Of a DNA stretch of 64,000 nucleotides, positions 22,440 to 33,277 are shown piece after piece. A program made the position numbers and the translations under genes. Position 1 is the stretch's first letter, and the number at the start of each line of letters is the position of its first letter. A model generated the notes under the pieces. It saw nothing but the letters and a program-made list of their open reading frames with translations, was not told the DNA's origin and searched no databases. Source of the stretch: Bryum argenteum (Eukaryota > Streptophyta > Bryopsida > Bryales > Bryaceae); NCBI GenBank assembly GCA_037043015.1, contig CM073323.1:27990758-28054757 (forward strand). Reading direction: 5' to 3'.

Positions 22440-22736
22440 GTTTTTTGGGGTTTTTGGGGCGGACGTCCGGCAATCCGGCCGTCCGTCCATAGACATTTGG
22501 ACATTAGACAGACAAATGTTTGGGGGATAAATCGTAGTTACTATGACATCAATAAAATTTCAGGCCGTTGGATTGTCTTGGAGATTGCATCGTAGCCGTT
22601 CAAATGATATGGTAAAAGGTGACCGATCTGCAGACTGATCGCCTTGGCTAGCCGTCGGCCCCCGCGATTGATTTTCGGCCCGGGAGACTTCCCTCCGACA
22701 TGGCCGTCGGCCCCCACGACCGATCGTTGAACCTCC
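22440..22736. other. GC-rich spacer next to Helitron B
   Basis: Contains repeated GCCGTCGGCCCC and CGACCGATC words and no supported gene. Helitron coding similarity begins abruptly at about 22737. Confidence 0.35.
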
Positions 22737-23126
22737 AATATTAAAAGCAGCCTTCCCAGTATAACCAAGCTTCAAAATCTTTTGTTTGAGAGGATCTGCT
22801 GCAGCATTGGTACGGTTGTAATATCGAAGAAGATAATGAATTATACAAATAAGTGTAAATGTCTTTCCGGTACCTGCTCCATCAGTCAAAAATATAGAAA
22901 TAGCCTTTTCTGGATTCCTTTGCTTCTGATAGATGATATCATCAAAAATTATGCGTTGTTCCTTATTCAGCTGCTGCACCTGAGATGAAAATTTACTACT
23001 GAGTAGAAATCTGTCGGGACAACTAGGAACACTTCCTTGTACATTTTCATCATTCTTTTTATTTCTATCTAGTGACAAATCATATGGTTCAATACCTCTT
23101 GAATTTGAGGGTATCGGAGACCCCAA
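22737..23126 (-). pseudogene. PIF1-type helicase start of Helitron B
   Basis: The open frame contains QLNKEQRIIFDDIIYQK and then FLTDGAGTGKTFTL, the Walker A motif of PIF1-like superfamily 1B helicases. It ends near GYTGKAAFNIGG, just after motif Ia, where sequence similarity stops. The helicase would unwind DNA during Helitron transposition. Only about the first quarter of the domain is present. Confidence 0.8.
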
Positions 23127-23931
23127 ATCCCCAATCGCTTTAGAACCAATTTCACTATAGTTTCAGCGAAAGAAACATCAGCAAATGAATTTTCCATATG
23201 CATTTTGCTGAACTCATTAGCACGTTCTTGCAATGTTGTCCACTCTTCACCGTATTTGCTATCATTCTTGAATTTGTAAACAAATTTTTTACGGATTGGC
23301 ATAATGGTGTATTGCTGTTGATTAAATGCATCATGCCAAAGTGGAATGGCCGTCCTTTAGAGATTCCTTCGACTTACGGAAAGAAAAAAATAATAGAAGT
23401 TGCTCCCTGTAATGATTTTCGGGATCTTGTTGCAAATTAAAATTCACCCATCTAAAAATTTGTAGTACAACACGTTTCTTAAAACTATTAGGGTGGTATT
23501 CAGCTACAAACTCTGCTAAACAAGCAACGTCCAAAGCAAGAGGTCTGTACATGTATTTGTCAATCAACGACTTGTAGAATATATCCGTTGAATCGGGAGG
23601 GGGTTGTTTCAATACAATTGAGGGAAGTAAAACCTCGGCTCTCATATTATCCTCAAAAGTGTTGATAAATTGAAAACCACGCGTAGTGTGATAAAGAGGC
23701 AACAAGAGTGCCAAGAATACAGCTAGTTGTGCAGGCATTTGCTGAGCATTTAAAAACAAGCTTCCAATTTTTCTAACGGCGTTCACTATCACTACTATTC
23801 TCATACTTGCATTTTTCTAGTGTTTCTTTTATCTTTGCAGTAACAGACTTATCAACCTTTGTCAAATATGAGGTGCAGGAACTTGCGGCCGCATATGGAT
23901 CTAAAACAAATTGTGCATTATTACTAGCTTG
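23069..23931 (-). pseudogene. Helitron Rep C-terminal and linker region, copy B
   Basis: After 23931 the minus strand reads QFVLDPYAAASSC and TSYLTKVDKS, matching the region with the catalytic tyrosine of Helitron Rep. Then the 23804-23331 frame contains NAQQMPAQLAVFLALLLPLY and RPLALDVACLAEFVAEYHP. The 23302-23069 frame contains YGEEWTTLQERANEF. Frames change between the pieces. Confidence 0.6.
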
Positions 23932-24760
23932 TTACAAAGGACTCACCAATTTTCCAAATACATTCGTATGAATATCGACAACATTCCGTTTCATAAATAC
24001 TGTAGGTTTCTTCAATATACTACGTAGTGCCATTACGTACATCTCCTCACTTAGTTCCAAATTTTTCAAAAACTTTGTATGGGTTATTTCTTCTCCAAGT
24101 TTCATTTTCACCAAACACTCAAAGATCCTCACAAAATTTATGTTATGAATTCCCTCATTACAACTGTCTAATGGTAACAAGATACTTGTTTTTCTCATTG
24201 GAGCTATGGGAGAATGAAAACGACAAATTGCGTTACCTTTTTTTCGACATGATTGCTTCTGGTGATGAATTTGAGAGCTACGTAGGCTCTTATAGAGTAT
24301 GTAGCAATCCGTTGTCAAGTGTTCGTCTATGAATTCTTCAATTACTTCATTGGATTGTTTCCCATATGAAGGAGCATTTGTAATCTACAACAACCCATGA
24401 TCATGAGGATAACCCCCATTTTGAAACTCAGTCACAAAAAAATAATCTTGACATCGACGAAACAATGAGTTTCATTTTCTCAAAAGTTTTTGGAACAATC
24501 TCATCCGTCTATCATAATATCGAGCACATGTAATAAGATCCATCCTCAGAAGCTCTAGGATCTTTAAATCTACTCCATTCAATTGCACAAATTTATTTTC
24601 ATCACCATAAGTTATACGGAGTTCATTCAATGTATTCACAAGTTCTGGCCAGTTTGTAACTCCCGAAGTAAAAGTAACAAAAAATGTTGGCGGACCTAGT
24701 TGTCTGATCATTGCAAACAAATTTTGTCGCAAACAATCTAAGTAATCAGGGGATGTTCTT
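23932..24760 (-). pseudogene. Helitron replicase domain, copy B
   Basis: The frame ending at 24472 reads GPPTFFVTFTSGVTNWPEL and YYDRRMRLFQKLLRK, the Helitron_like_N core. Near 24395-24410 the minus strand encodes GYPHDHG, the HUH metal-binding motif. The next open stretch, 24318-23932, continues the domain. Rep nicks and joins DNA during rolling-circle transposition. The frames are separated by stops, so the protein is not made. Confidence 0.7.
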
Positions 24761-25144
24761 ATTTGACTCAGTTATCTATATCCCAAGTTTGATTTGAGTA
24801 TGTTTTGAAGGTTCTTTGGGCTGCTGTTGGTAACTTGGGCTGCCGTTGTAACTTTGGGCAGCCGTTGGTCTTCGCCCCTTCAAGACGGTTTTTCGTATAC
24901 GAATCCAAGTGGAAGACAAAACAAAATGAATCAAAGATTTTTATTGTCTTAAAAAATATATTACGTATATGATTTGCAAATTTTCGATTGACAGTTGTAA
25001 GCTTTGCTTGAGCAATTTCTGATAAGATGCATTGAAATCGGGACGTTGGTGACCCAAAAATAAAGTTGGAAAGTTATACTCTTCTGAATAAGGGTTTCGA
25101 AACAAGCCTAAGGGCCGAAAATTTTCGCTCGGAGCAATGGCAAT

Positions 25145-25941
25145 TCATTCATCATCATCAGAAATGTTTTTCGTTTCTAGAATATTTTGGACCAACATAT
25201 CCGAGCTGACATCATTCGTAGTTTCTTCAAAGCCATCAATCAAAATTGATTCATTTTTATTCTCTTCAAACGATTCGTTTGGTCTAATGGCATTATTTGT
25301 TTCATTCTCCATAACTTTTTTCCAATCTTGATTTATAGTGATGTGTGCTTTCTTATATAATGGGGTCTCACAAAGGTGAAGAAGCACTTTCATCACAATA
25401 TTTGGCTGCACGAAATTCGAAAAATAAACATATTTGTATTCTAACTTTCTTTTGAGATAAATGGCAATTGTGGATGAATCATGTGAGAGGCGTGGTAGCA
25501 TGCCTAGAACTAAATCCAAATTAGAGGGAACATTTACAACACTTCCCCGCATGTCAGATTGTCTACACCCCTTCAATTGATAAATTTGGGAGAAAGCTAC
25601 ATGTGGAGACACTAAGGGTTCTAAAATATTGTTCAATGATCTCACAATTTCCATGTTTAGAGGAGTTGTTAGTATATGTGATCCTTCATAGACATGTCCC
25701 ATTTTTTGTCCATGGAAGACATTCTTCGACATTTTTTACAGATAAAAATTGGTTCTCTACGAGATTGGATATGATACTTTGTAGGAAGTAAGTCAATAAT
25801 ATCATCGGTTGCATAGCAAACTTGAGCAAAAAACCAAAGTCTTCCAAAAAAATTGCATATATGTTTTGGAGTATCTTTGACATCAAAAACATATTTCAAA
25901 ACAAGTTTTTCATTGTAACCGTCAAAATCATCAAATTTCAA
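25145..25941 (-). pseudogene. Cysteine-rich and DUF6570-like segment of Helitron B
   Basis: Frames 25941-25669 and 25732-25145 overlap with a frameshift. They contain FICKKCRRMSSMDKKWD and LNNILEPLVSPHVAFSQIYQ with MRGSVVNVPSNLDLV, then an acidic tail. It matches 1507-1964 of copy A plus the following linker. Confidence 0.6.
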
Positions 25942-25989
25942 AAGTCCTTATGAACTGTAGCACGTGAAAAGCCATATGGGATTAACTCA

Positions 25990-26446
25990 AGGTGCTACAT
26001 GATTACTCTGCTTAGGAATCCGTGCATCATATACAGCAACAATTTCTACGAATGCAGAATAGAAGGGTCTGACACTATAGCGTCATTCTTAGGAAAGCTC
26101 GAAGTCATTAAGAGCTCTTTGGTTAACATGGGTGAAAATTCTATCACGGACGCCAGCTTGATTGCTAAAGTTTTGACTAATCTACCTCCGAGTCGTTACA
26201 GCTCCTTTCTATCCGCGTAGAACAACGTGGAAGATGCCTCCCGCACTTTGAATAATCCGACTATTCGGTTGTTACGTCATGAGAATAGACTCAAGAACAA
26301 AGAGGGAGAAGATGTCAAGGTCTCGATGGCTTACGCAGCAGCAATAAAGCATGGATCGACGAACACCGCCAGATTTGACTTGCAGCAGTCATAGGCCAAG
26401 TGCCCATCGCTCACCTACGAACAACAACAGGAACGTCGTCGTGAGA
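25990..26446 (+). pseudogene. Copia gag remnant
   Basis: Reads GSDTIASFLGKLEVIKSSL and LIAKVLTNLPPSRYSSFLSA, typical of the UBN2/gag domain of Copia elements. A TAG replaces a probable Trp at 26218. The frame continues with RTLNNPTIRLLRHENRLK until the MITE insertion at 26447. Confidence 0.65.
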
Positions 26447-27062
26447 TTAACCCTTAAGCGGGCCGAATGTCGAAAAACGACATTTTGGATGACAGAAACT
26501 TTGGAGAGCCACAACTTCTTCATCCGGACTCAGTTTTGGACGAAATCACTTGGGTTGGGTCCCAAATCAAGTCTAGTTCATGTCATAAAAATCTCAGACC
26601 CATACAATGAAGTATGAATTAATGGCATGCATTTCAGTAACAGCAGCCTAGTTCTAGACATTTTTTCCTTTGTAAAATTTAGGGCAGTTTTCACCATTGC
26701 AGGGCCATAATTTGCACAAAGAAATTTTTCTCATGGTTTTTTTTTGTTCAAGGATGCTACTGAGATGAAGGTGAACAACATTCTAATTGGTGACTTTTTC
26801 ATTGCAATAAGTCTAATGGTAGCATTTTCACTTTAAAGTGAAAATGATGAAATTATGTGATCATTTTTTGAGTATTAATACATTATGATCTCGCAATCTA
26901 TGAAGCCTCATGGCTCAAAATTTGACCCACATGATGTTCAATATGTCTACGACAAGATTGTACGGTTGAGAATTGGATAACACACTTTTACCTCCACCTA
27001 TGACAATGCTTTTGAGGATGTGTTCATTTTACTACAAATGAGTCAAACCATTTAGGGGTTAA
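26447..27062. mobile_element. TTAA-flanked MITE 4, inserted in Copia gag
   Basis: Begins TTAACCCTTAAGCGG and ends TTTAGGGGTTAA. Gag sequence flanks both sides: the basic linker on the left, and the zinc knuckle MCWRCNQLGHWAQEC right after on the right. TTAA on each side is the presumed target duplication. The inverted repeats are shorter and less perfect than in MITEs 1 and 2. Its right half is related to 10640-11092 in the Harbinger element. Confidence 0.6.
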
Positions 27063-27068
27063 CGAAAG

Positions 27069-30000
27069 GAAGAAGGCACCATGTGCTGGCGGTGCAATCA
27101 ACTTGGACATTGGGCTCAAGAGTGTCCGCTCAATGATAGCCGAGGAGGACCAGTTGATCTACTTGAAGATTCCAAGAACTTACAGCAGCCACCATTGCAT
27201 CGTGCATATATGACAACTGGACATGGAGCCAATTCTTCATTGAGGTATATGGACAGTCGGTGTACCGATCATATGACGAATGTGAACACCTACTTCTCTG
27301 TGTATATGGACATCTCTAGCGAGAAACGCACAATATAAGGGGTGGATGGCATTATTCTTGAGGTTCTTGGAATTGGTGACATCACTGTGCAAGTGCACTT
27401 GGGAGATACTGAAGAACTTGCTACATTGACCGAAGTTTTGTATGGTCCCCGGCTTGGAACCGGTCTCTTTTCATCACAAAGGGCAGCACAACGGAATGTT
27501 GACACTGTGGCATCAAAGCAGTCATGTCGCCTCGTGACCCAAGTGGTCAAGTCGTAATGCAAGGCGTTCTGACCAACAAGCTCTACAAGTTGCTTATAAC
27601 GCCTCTGTTGCCTATCAACATCACCGCTCTTCATGTCGGGACATTTGGCGCATCGACCAAGAAGGAAGGCTCACGTACGATTGACATTTGGCACAAGCGT
27701 TTAGCCCATGTCCATAACAACATGATATGTGAAATGGTTTCCAGCAGCACTTTGGAAGGACTTGCGCTAACATGAAAGCAAGGGCTAAATCCTTTTTGTA
27801 GTCGATGCGCCTTCGGGAAAAGTCATTGTTGCAGCATTCCTGTCAAAGACGAGAGACACAAAGCCTTAGCAGCGGACGATCTTGTACACTCGGATATATG
27901 TGGGCCAATGCGACAATTAGTGGAGCTAAGTATTTTGCCCTGTTCAAAGACAATGCAACTGGATTTCAAGTTGTCCATCTTCTGTATAGAAAATCAGATA
28001 TCCTCCGTCACTTGAAGCACTATGTGCATCAGCTTCAACGAGAGACTCGCTCGTCACTACGTCGACTGCGCACTGATGGGGGTCCAGAGTACAGGAGTTC
28101 AAAGTTTTGAGAGCTCCTGCACCAACATGGTATTGCGCAAGAACTCACCACAATTTATATGCCGGAGCAGAACGGCGTAGCGGAGATGGACAATCACACA
28201 TTGATGGAGTCAGTCCGTAGCATGCTTCACGGTGCCAACGTTCATCTTTGCTTCTGGGGCGAGGCCATACACACGGCAATTTACTGCTTGAATAGATCTG
28301 GAACTCGCATGCTCAATGGGGTGACTCCATTTGAGAAGTGGCATGGAATTCGTCCATCAGTCTCACATATGCGCGTATTTGATGCTGACGCTTTCATCTT
28401 CGTCTCCAAAGAATTGAAGTCAAAGCTTGACCCGAGGAGTCTTCGAGGAATCTTCATGGAATACAACCTGCAGAGCAAAGCTTACAGGATCTGGGTGAAC
28501 AGTACGCGCAAGATTGTTGAGTCGCGTGACATAATCTTTGATGAAACAAGCGTTATTACAGGAGGTTATGCTGAGACTGCGAATGAGGCGCTATCAAGAG
28601 TCAAGCAGAATCTCGATCAGCTTTCGATGCTCTACCTTCCGGCATTAGGTTAGCGTCCGTAAGTTAGTGGAAATGTCATGCCACGACTTATCTACCCTTT
28701 CGTCCCATACCGACTAACTTAGCTGGTGCTATTGCTTTGGGACTGGTTCCACCACCAAACGAAGGAGCCCAAGAAATTGACTTGGCACCGACCAATGCTA
28801 GCAATAATAAGCCTTCTAGTGAGCCGATGAACAACTTCAATGTAGTCAACATTCAACCACGCAACTCAGACACTGCGCCACTCGAAGAGATTTTTGGGAG
28901 GCTACGCGATCATGTTGACACCACTCTTGCCTTATGAGAAGATATTACGCTTACGTACGCTAACTTTTCGGACCCACAAGGATCGACAAACCAGTGGGAG
29001 ATGGTTTTTGTATCACTCCAGTTGCATCCCCGGAAGCAGATACCTGCCAACGCAAAGGTGGCTCCAACTTCCTTGCTGCTATTACTCCAATGCCAATCGT
29101 TTCAGGCAAAGGCTCGGTGCAATCTGCCTCAGATCCTCCTGCAAGCTCACAAGTTTGTCTTGATGTGTGCCAACTGATTGGTGATGTTCTGTCACAAGGT
29201 TCCAGCTTGCCACTTGAGTGTCCTTGACGAGAACGAAAAGCACATGTGCGCCTTGGGGAATGGGAATATTCCTCCTTCAACAGCTCATACGTTGGAATGG
29301 CGCACGCGAGTGATCACATCGTGCCATGTGATCCGCAGTCTTATTACGAAGCGCTTCAGTCCTCGGAAGCTCGACGGTGGCAGCTTGCAATCGAGCAGGA
29401 GTATAACTCCTTGATCAGCAATGAGACATGGATATTAACCGAGCTTCCTCCCGGAGACAAGGCTATCCAAAATAAATTGGTATTCAAGGTGAAGATTGTC
29501 GTGGATGGATCAATAAGAAGGTACAAAGCTTGTCTGGTTGCCAAAGGCTTCTCATAGTGTGAAGGCGTAGACTACCTAGAGACCTTTTCCTCGGTTGCGA
29601 AGTTCGACTCTATCCGGACGATATTGTCAATTGCTGCTGTTGAGAATATGGATATCGTCCAGTTTGACGTTGAGACAACCTTCCTGCATAGGGCTATTGA
29701 AGAGCACATCTATAAGGCTCAACCTTGAGGTTTTGTCGATCCCAATCGCCCAACCCTGGTGTGTAAGTTGCAGAAAGCTCTGTATGGCTTGAAGCAGGCT
29801 TCACGTGTTTGGAATCGCAGGTTTCATGACTTTCTCACTCCCAGCCATGCCAATCCATGTGTTTATGTCGGCACTGGTGACGCGAAGCTATTTCTCATTT
29901 TATTTGTAGACGATGAGATCATCTACTGCACCGATTCTACCCAAATCACCTCCGTCATCGACTCAATGAAAGGAATATCTAACATCACTGCCGGTGATCA

Positions 30001-30894
30001 TGAGATTTACGTAGGTCTTCGCATCACTCAGAACCGAGTACAACGCACACTCCAACTCGACTAAAGTTGATACATTCGGCATAAGCTGGAAAAGTACGGG
30101 TTTCATCATTGTGCATCACTCTCAGTACCTGCAGATCCTCATACTCGATGGATTTCATGTCATCAGTGGATGAAGATACCGACCCTTGCTTTCCTTATGT
30201 TGAGGTCATTGGGAGCCTTCACTTTGCTAGTCAAGGGAGTAGAATCGACATCACTTATGCTACGGGTTATGCCTCGAAGTTTACGCGTAATCCAAAGTTG
30301 AGTCATATTTCTGGAGCGAAACGCATACTTCGGTACCTTCAAGGCGCTCCGAATGTCTGCATCACTTACTCGGCCAACACCGACCCTAATGTACTGCATG
30401 CCTATTGCGACGCAGACTATGGAGGTGACTTGGATGATAGAAAGTCCCGTTCCGGATTTGTCGTTACTCTTAACGGTGGACCTGTTGCATGGGGACGTAA
30501 GAAGTAGGGTTGTATAGCCGCCTCGACGACTAAAGCCCAGTATGTGGCTGCCTATCTTGCATCGCAAGAAGTAGTTTGGATGCGCCGGCTTCTACACGAC
30601 CTAGGCTACCCGCAGTCAGCACTGACCCTGCTTTACAGCGATAATCAGGCTGCCATCTGCTTAGTTCGAAACCCTGAGTTTCATAAAGGCACGAAGCACG
30701 TGGATGTCAAATACCATGTAATTCGAGATCACTACCAGCAGCATCGCCTTGTCGTCGCCTACATCCCCACAACAGATAATGTTGCAGACCTGTTAACGAA
30801 ACCTCTGCCACGTGAGAAATTCCATCGTCTCCTTCATCTTTTCCGTCTTACCACTGTTTCCTGTGTTGCACCTTTTCAAAGTGGGAGTAATTGA
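27069..30894 (+). pseudogene. Copia gag-pol remnant (zinc knuckle to RNase H)
   Basis: In order: a CCHC knuckle (CWRCNQLGHWAQEC, 27081); protease with DSRCTDHMT in place of the usual DSG (27255); the pre-integrase motif DIWHKRLAHVH (27685); integrase with RTDGGPEY and MPEQNGVAE (28065-28190); reverse transcriptase with LVAKGFS, YGLKQASRVW and FVDDEII (29460-29925); and RNase H with YCDADYGGDLDDRKSRSGF, LYSDNQAAI and KHVDVKYH (30395-30720). Stops occur at about 27774, 28108, 29556, 29727 and 30507, and frames shift several times. It cannot make a polyprotein. Confidence 0.8.
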
Positions 30895-31440
30895 CCTTTC
30901 GTAGCAGTAAACTCATAGTTAACCAACTGTGAGTGCGAGTGCTGAGATGTACACGGTTAACAATGGGTGGAAGTGTGGTTTGCATCTGTTTGCAGTCCAA
31001 CACGTGGAATCAAGATACAGAAGAGTATGGCATGGGAATTCGAATTCCACTTCATGTGATCATGAGACAGATTGCCCCCAAAAACAATAGTGACTTCTAG
31101 GTGGACTGTAATTGTAGGACTCTCTCTGTTGTTGATGCGATCAGAAGTACGTTGCTCCAAGAACGTACTTGTGTGTTCGTTCATGTTAGAGCGTTGTAGG
31201 ATGCGTACCAAGCTCCAAGAAGATACTCTTGGTGCCAGTGGGAGTGGCTTTACGTAGTGTTCGAGGCTAACTGTATCTTTCCTCGTGTCATGAGTAACAA
31301 CGTTCTCTGCATAATCGAGTAGAAGCGTGTTGCCTGTATTCGAGGCTATTGTTGTTTGTGTTGTGTGTGTCTAAGTAAAAGCGTTATTTCTGGGTATGTC
31401 TTATACTCACAATGGTTGAGATCTTTCTCATTGTCTTCTA

Positions 31441-33170
31441 TTATTCCACCCATTAATCCCTTTTCATTTTCTTTTCTGCTACATCTGGATATGTGCGTGA
31501 TTCCTTCATGAGTCAAAGTAACGTTAGGTCCCAGCTTAAAATGCCTCACGCGATGGGCAGCTCCCATATGTCCCAGCCCCCAGATAAACGAACCATCATG
31601 CACCCGTTGACAATGATACTCTCACCATTATTTGAGCCCTGTATAAAAGACCACCCTTTACCCCACCATGCGTAGTAACTCGTGCTTTTGACATTAGCAT
31701 TCAAGTGGACTATGTCGAGAAGCGAAAAGGATGTTTGGTCATCCGACCATTTGTTGCTTTATATCCTTACTCTCACGTTTCTTCTTGCGCAAAGAAAGCA
31801 TTGCTTAGCTTGCAGTTGACCATCTAAGCTTCAAAAGAAAACGATCTGGTCAAGCTCTGGGACCGTATCCGAAGTGTGATGGATTCGAAAACAAACAACA
31901 TGGGTGAGTGGTTGAACAAAACCGATGCATCTGCAACAACATTGATGTATGAAGAAAATCCAGCTTCAACGGCTCACCGAAAATTCCATTGAAAGCGGGA
32001 GCAGTTCCAGCCATTGAAAGGCGTGGTCAAAAACAATCTCACGCTGGGCAATCTCCCCTAGAAAGCCTAAGAGGTCAGGGTGTCTAACCAAATAAACTGA
32101 ATTGGCCCCTACAATACCTTGGGTTTGCAGAAACGGCCCACTTAGAATTACCTCCGAACTGCACTACACTATGATTGACCGATTGCTAACAAAATCACGA
32201 TGCTACGATAAACTTCGAAACACCTGCGTACTCATTAGCTGCATGGACAATGTTAAGCATATACAGTCCAGCCAAAGGAATGTTACGATATCATTTACAT
32301 CCAAACCAACATACTTACTGGATTAATCAGGCTGTGAAAGAGATACGAGCTATCACCACGACATAGAAGCAACATCCTTAACTTGAAGAAAACAGCACCA
32401 TACTTCTCAAGAGCCTACTCGCACAAGGGGGTCTTGGATGTTCTTTTAACGAGCCCAACAGCCATCCACATGAGGTCCATCGAGGGAGCTTACCTCTTGA
32501 AATGTGCTAACGTTACCAGTAGTTGTCTAGCTCCGTAATCTAGCTCCGTCCATTGTCGACATTCTGCTCCTACAAATATCAGTAGCAAGCAACTGCCGAC
32601 AAGAGCCTGTTTACTAATTTAGAAAATCTGGGCTCAAGAGAACTAAATAAACTAATCCATCCAAGAGATGCGACCTAGATAAGCAAATCGAGGCCGCAGC
32701 AACTCGGAAGAAATGGAAGATTTTCCACACACCATTGAAGATAAAAACCGAGGTATATTGACAATTCTGAACTCACCTCTTCAAGGCCGCGATCTGAACG
32801 TACACATGCAAAACCAGGGACTATCATCATAAGCAACGACATATCTACAATAAGCATGCGACTTCCACCTTCAAGTTGTTACAAAATACTTGCAAACTAG
32901 TGCCACTTCCGAGAAATCACGACAAGAAGAATCAAGAATGAGCAATAAAAACCTCTTCCCGTGGAAAATATCAACGTTTCTTCGTGTATTCAAGACACGA
33001 ACTGTCTACACTGTGGCTTAGCTACTTCACCATAAATTTCCCGTGTGTTTATCTACACCGACCAGTCAAGGCATTGAACATCCAGTTCATATGCAAAAGC
33101 GACAACATATGCGCAGTAAAAGTTTGAGAATATTGTGCTCCCGAACCCAAAAAAAAAAGGGAGCCAACAG
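31441..33170. other. Spacer downstream of PRP40
   Basis: No supported gene. The part closest to 33278 is probably the 3' untranslated region of the minus-strand PRP40 gene, but I see no decisive poly-A signal. Confidence 0.35.
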
Positions 33171-33277
33171 TTCGTTACAGCCGCTCTCGTGGAACACAAA
33201 TGGTGATTGACCAACACTTCTCTAAACCAGGGGGCCCAAAAGAATACACAACAACCATAGTGGCGTCTCGATACGAC

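Larger units (their letters stand above)
22737..25943 (-). mobile_element. Helitron copy B (DUF6570 to helicase, degenerate)
   Basis: Same family and orientation as copy A; 23952-25943 aligns with 1-1964. Copy B adds the downstream part absent from copy A: the rest of the Rep domain and the start of a PIF1-type helicase. Many frame breaks make it inactive. Both ends are abrupt: the helicase stops after its first motifs at 22737, and at 25943/25944 the sequence switches within the DUF6570 part to Copia gag. A truncating rearrangement is likely on each side. Confidence 0.75.
25944..31440 (+). mobile_element. Ty1/Copia retrotransposon, degenerate, 5'-truncated
   Basis: Gag, protease, integrase, reverse transcriptase and RNase H segments lie in Copia order on the plus strand, broken by frameshifts and stops. 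The 5' LTR is missing: the element begins inside gag at the junction with Helitron B. A polypurine tract, AAAGTGGGAG (about 30881), follows the RNase H frame and should mark the start of the 3' LTR, which I extend loosely to about 31440. A TTAA-flanked MITE sits inside gag. Confidence 0.8.
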
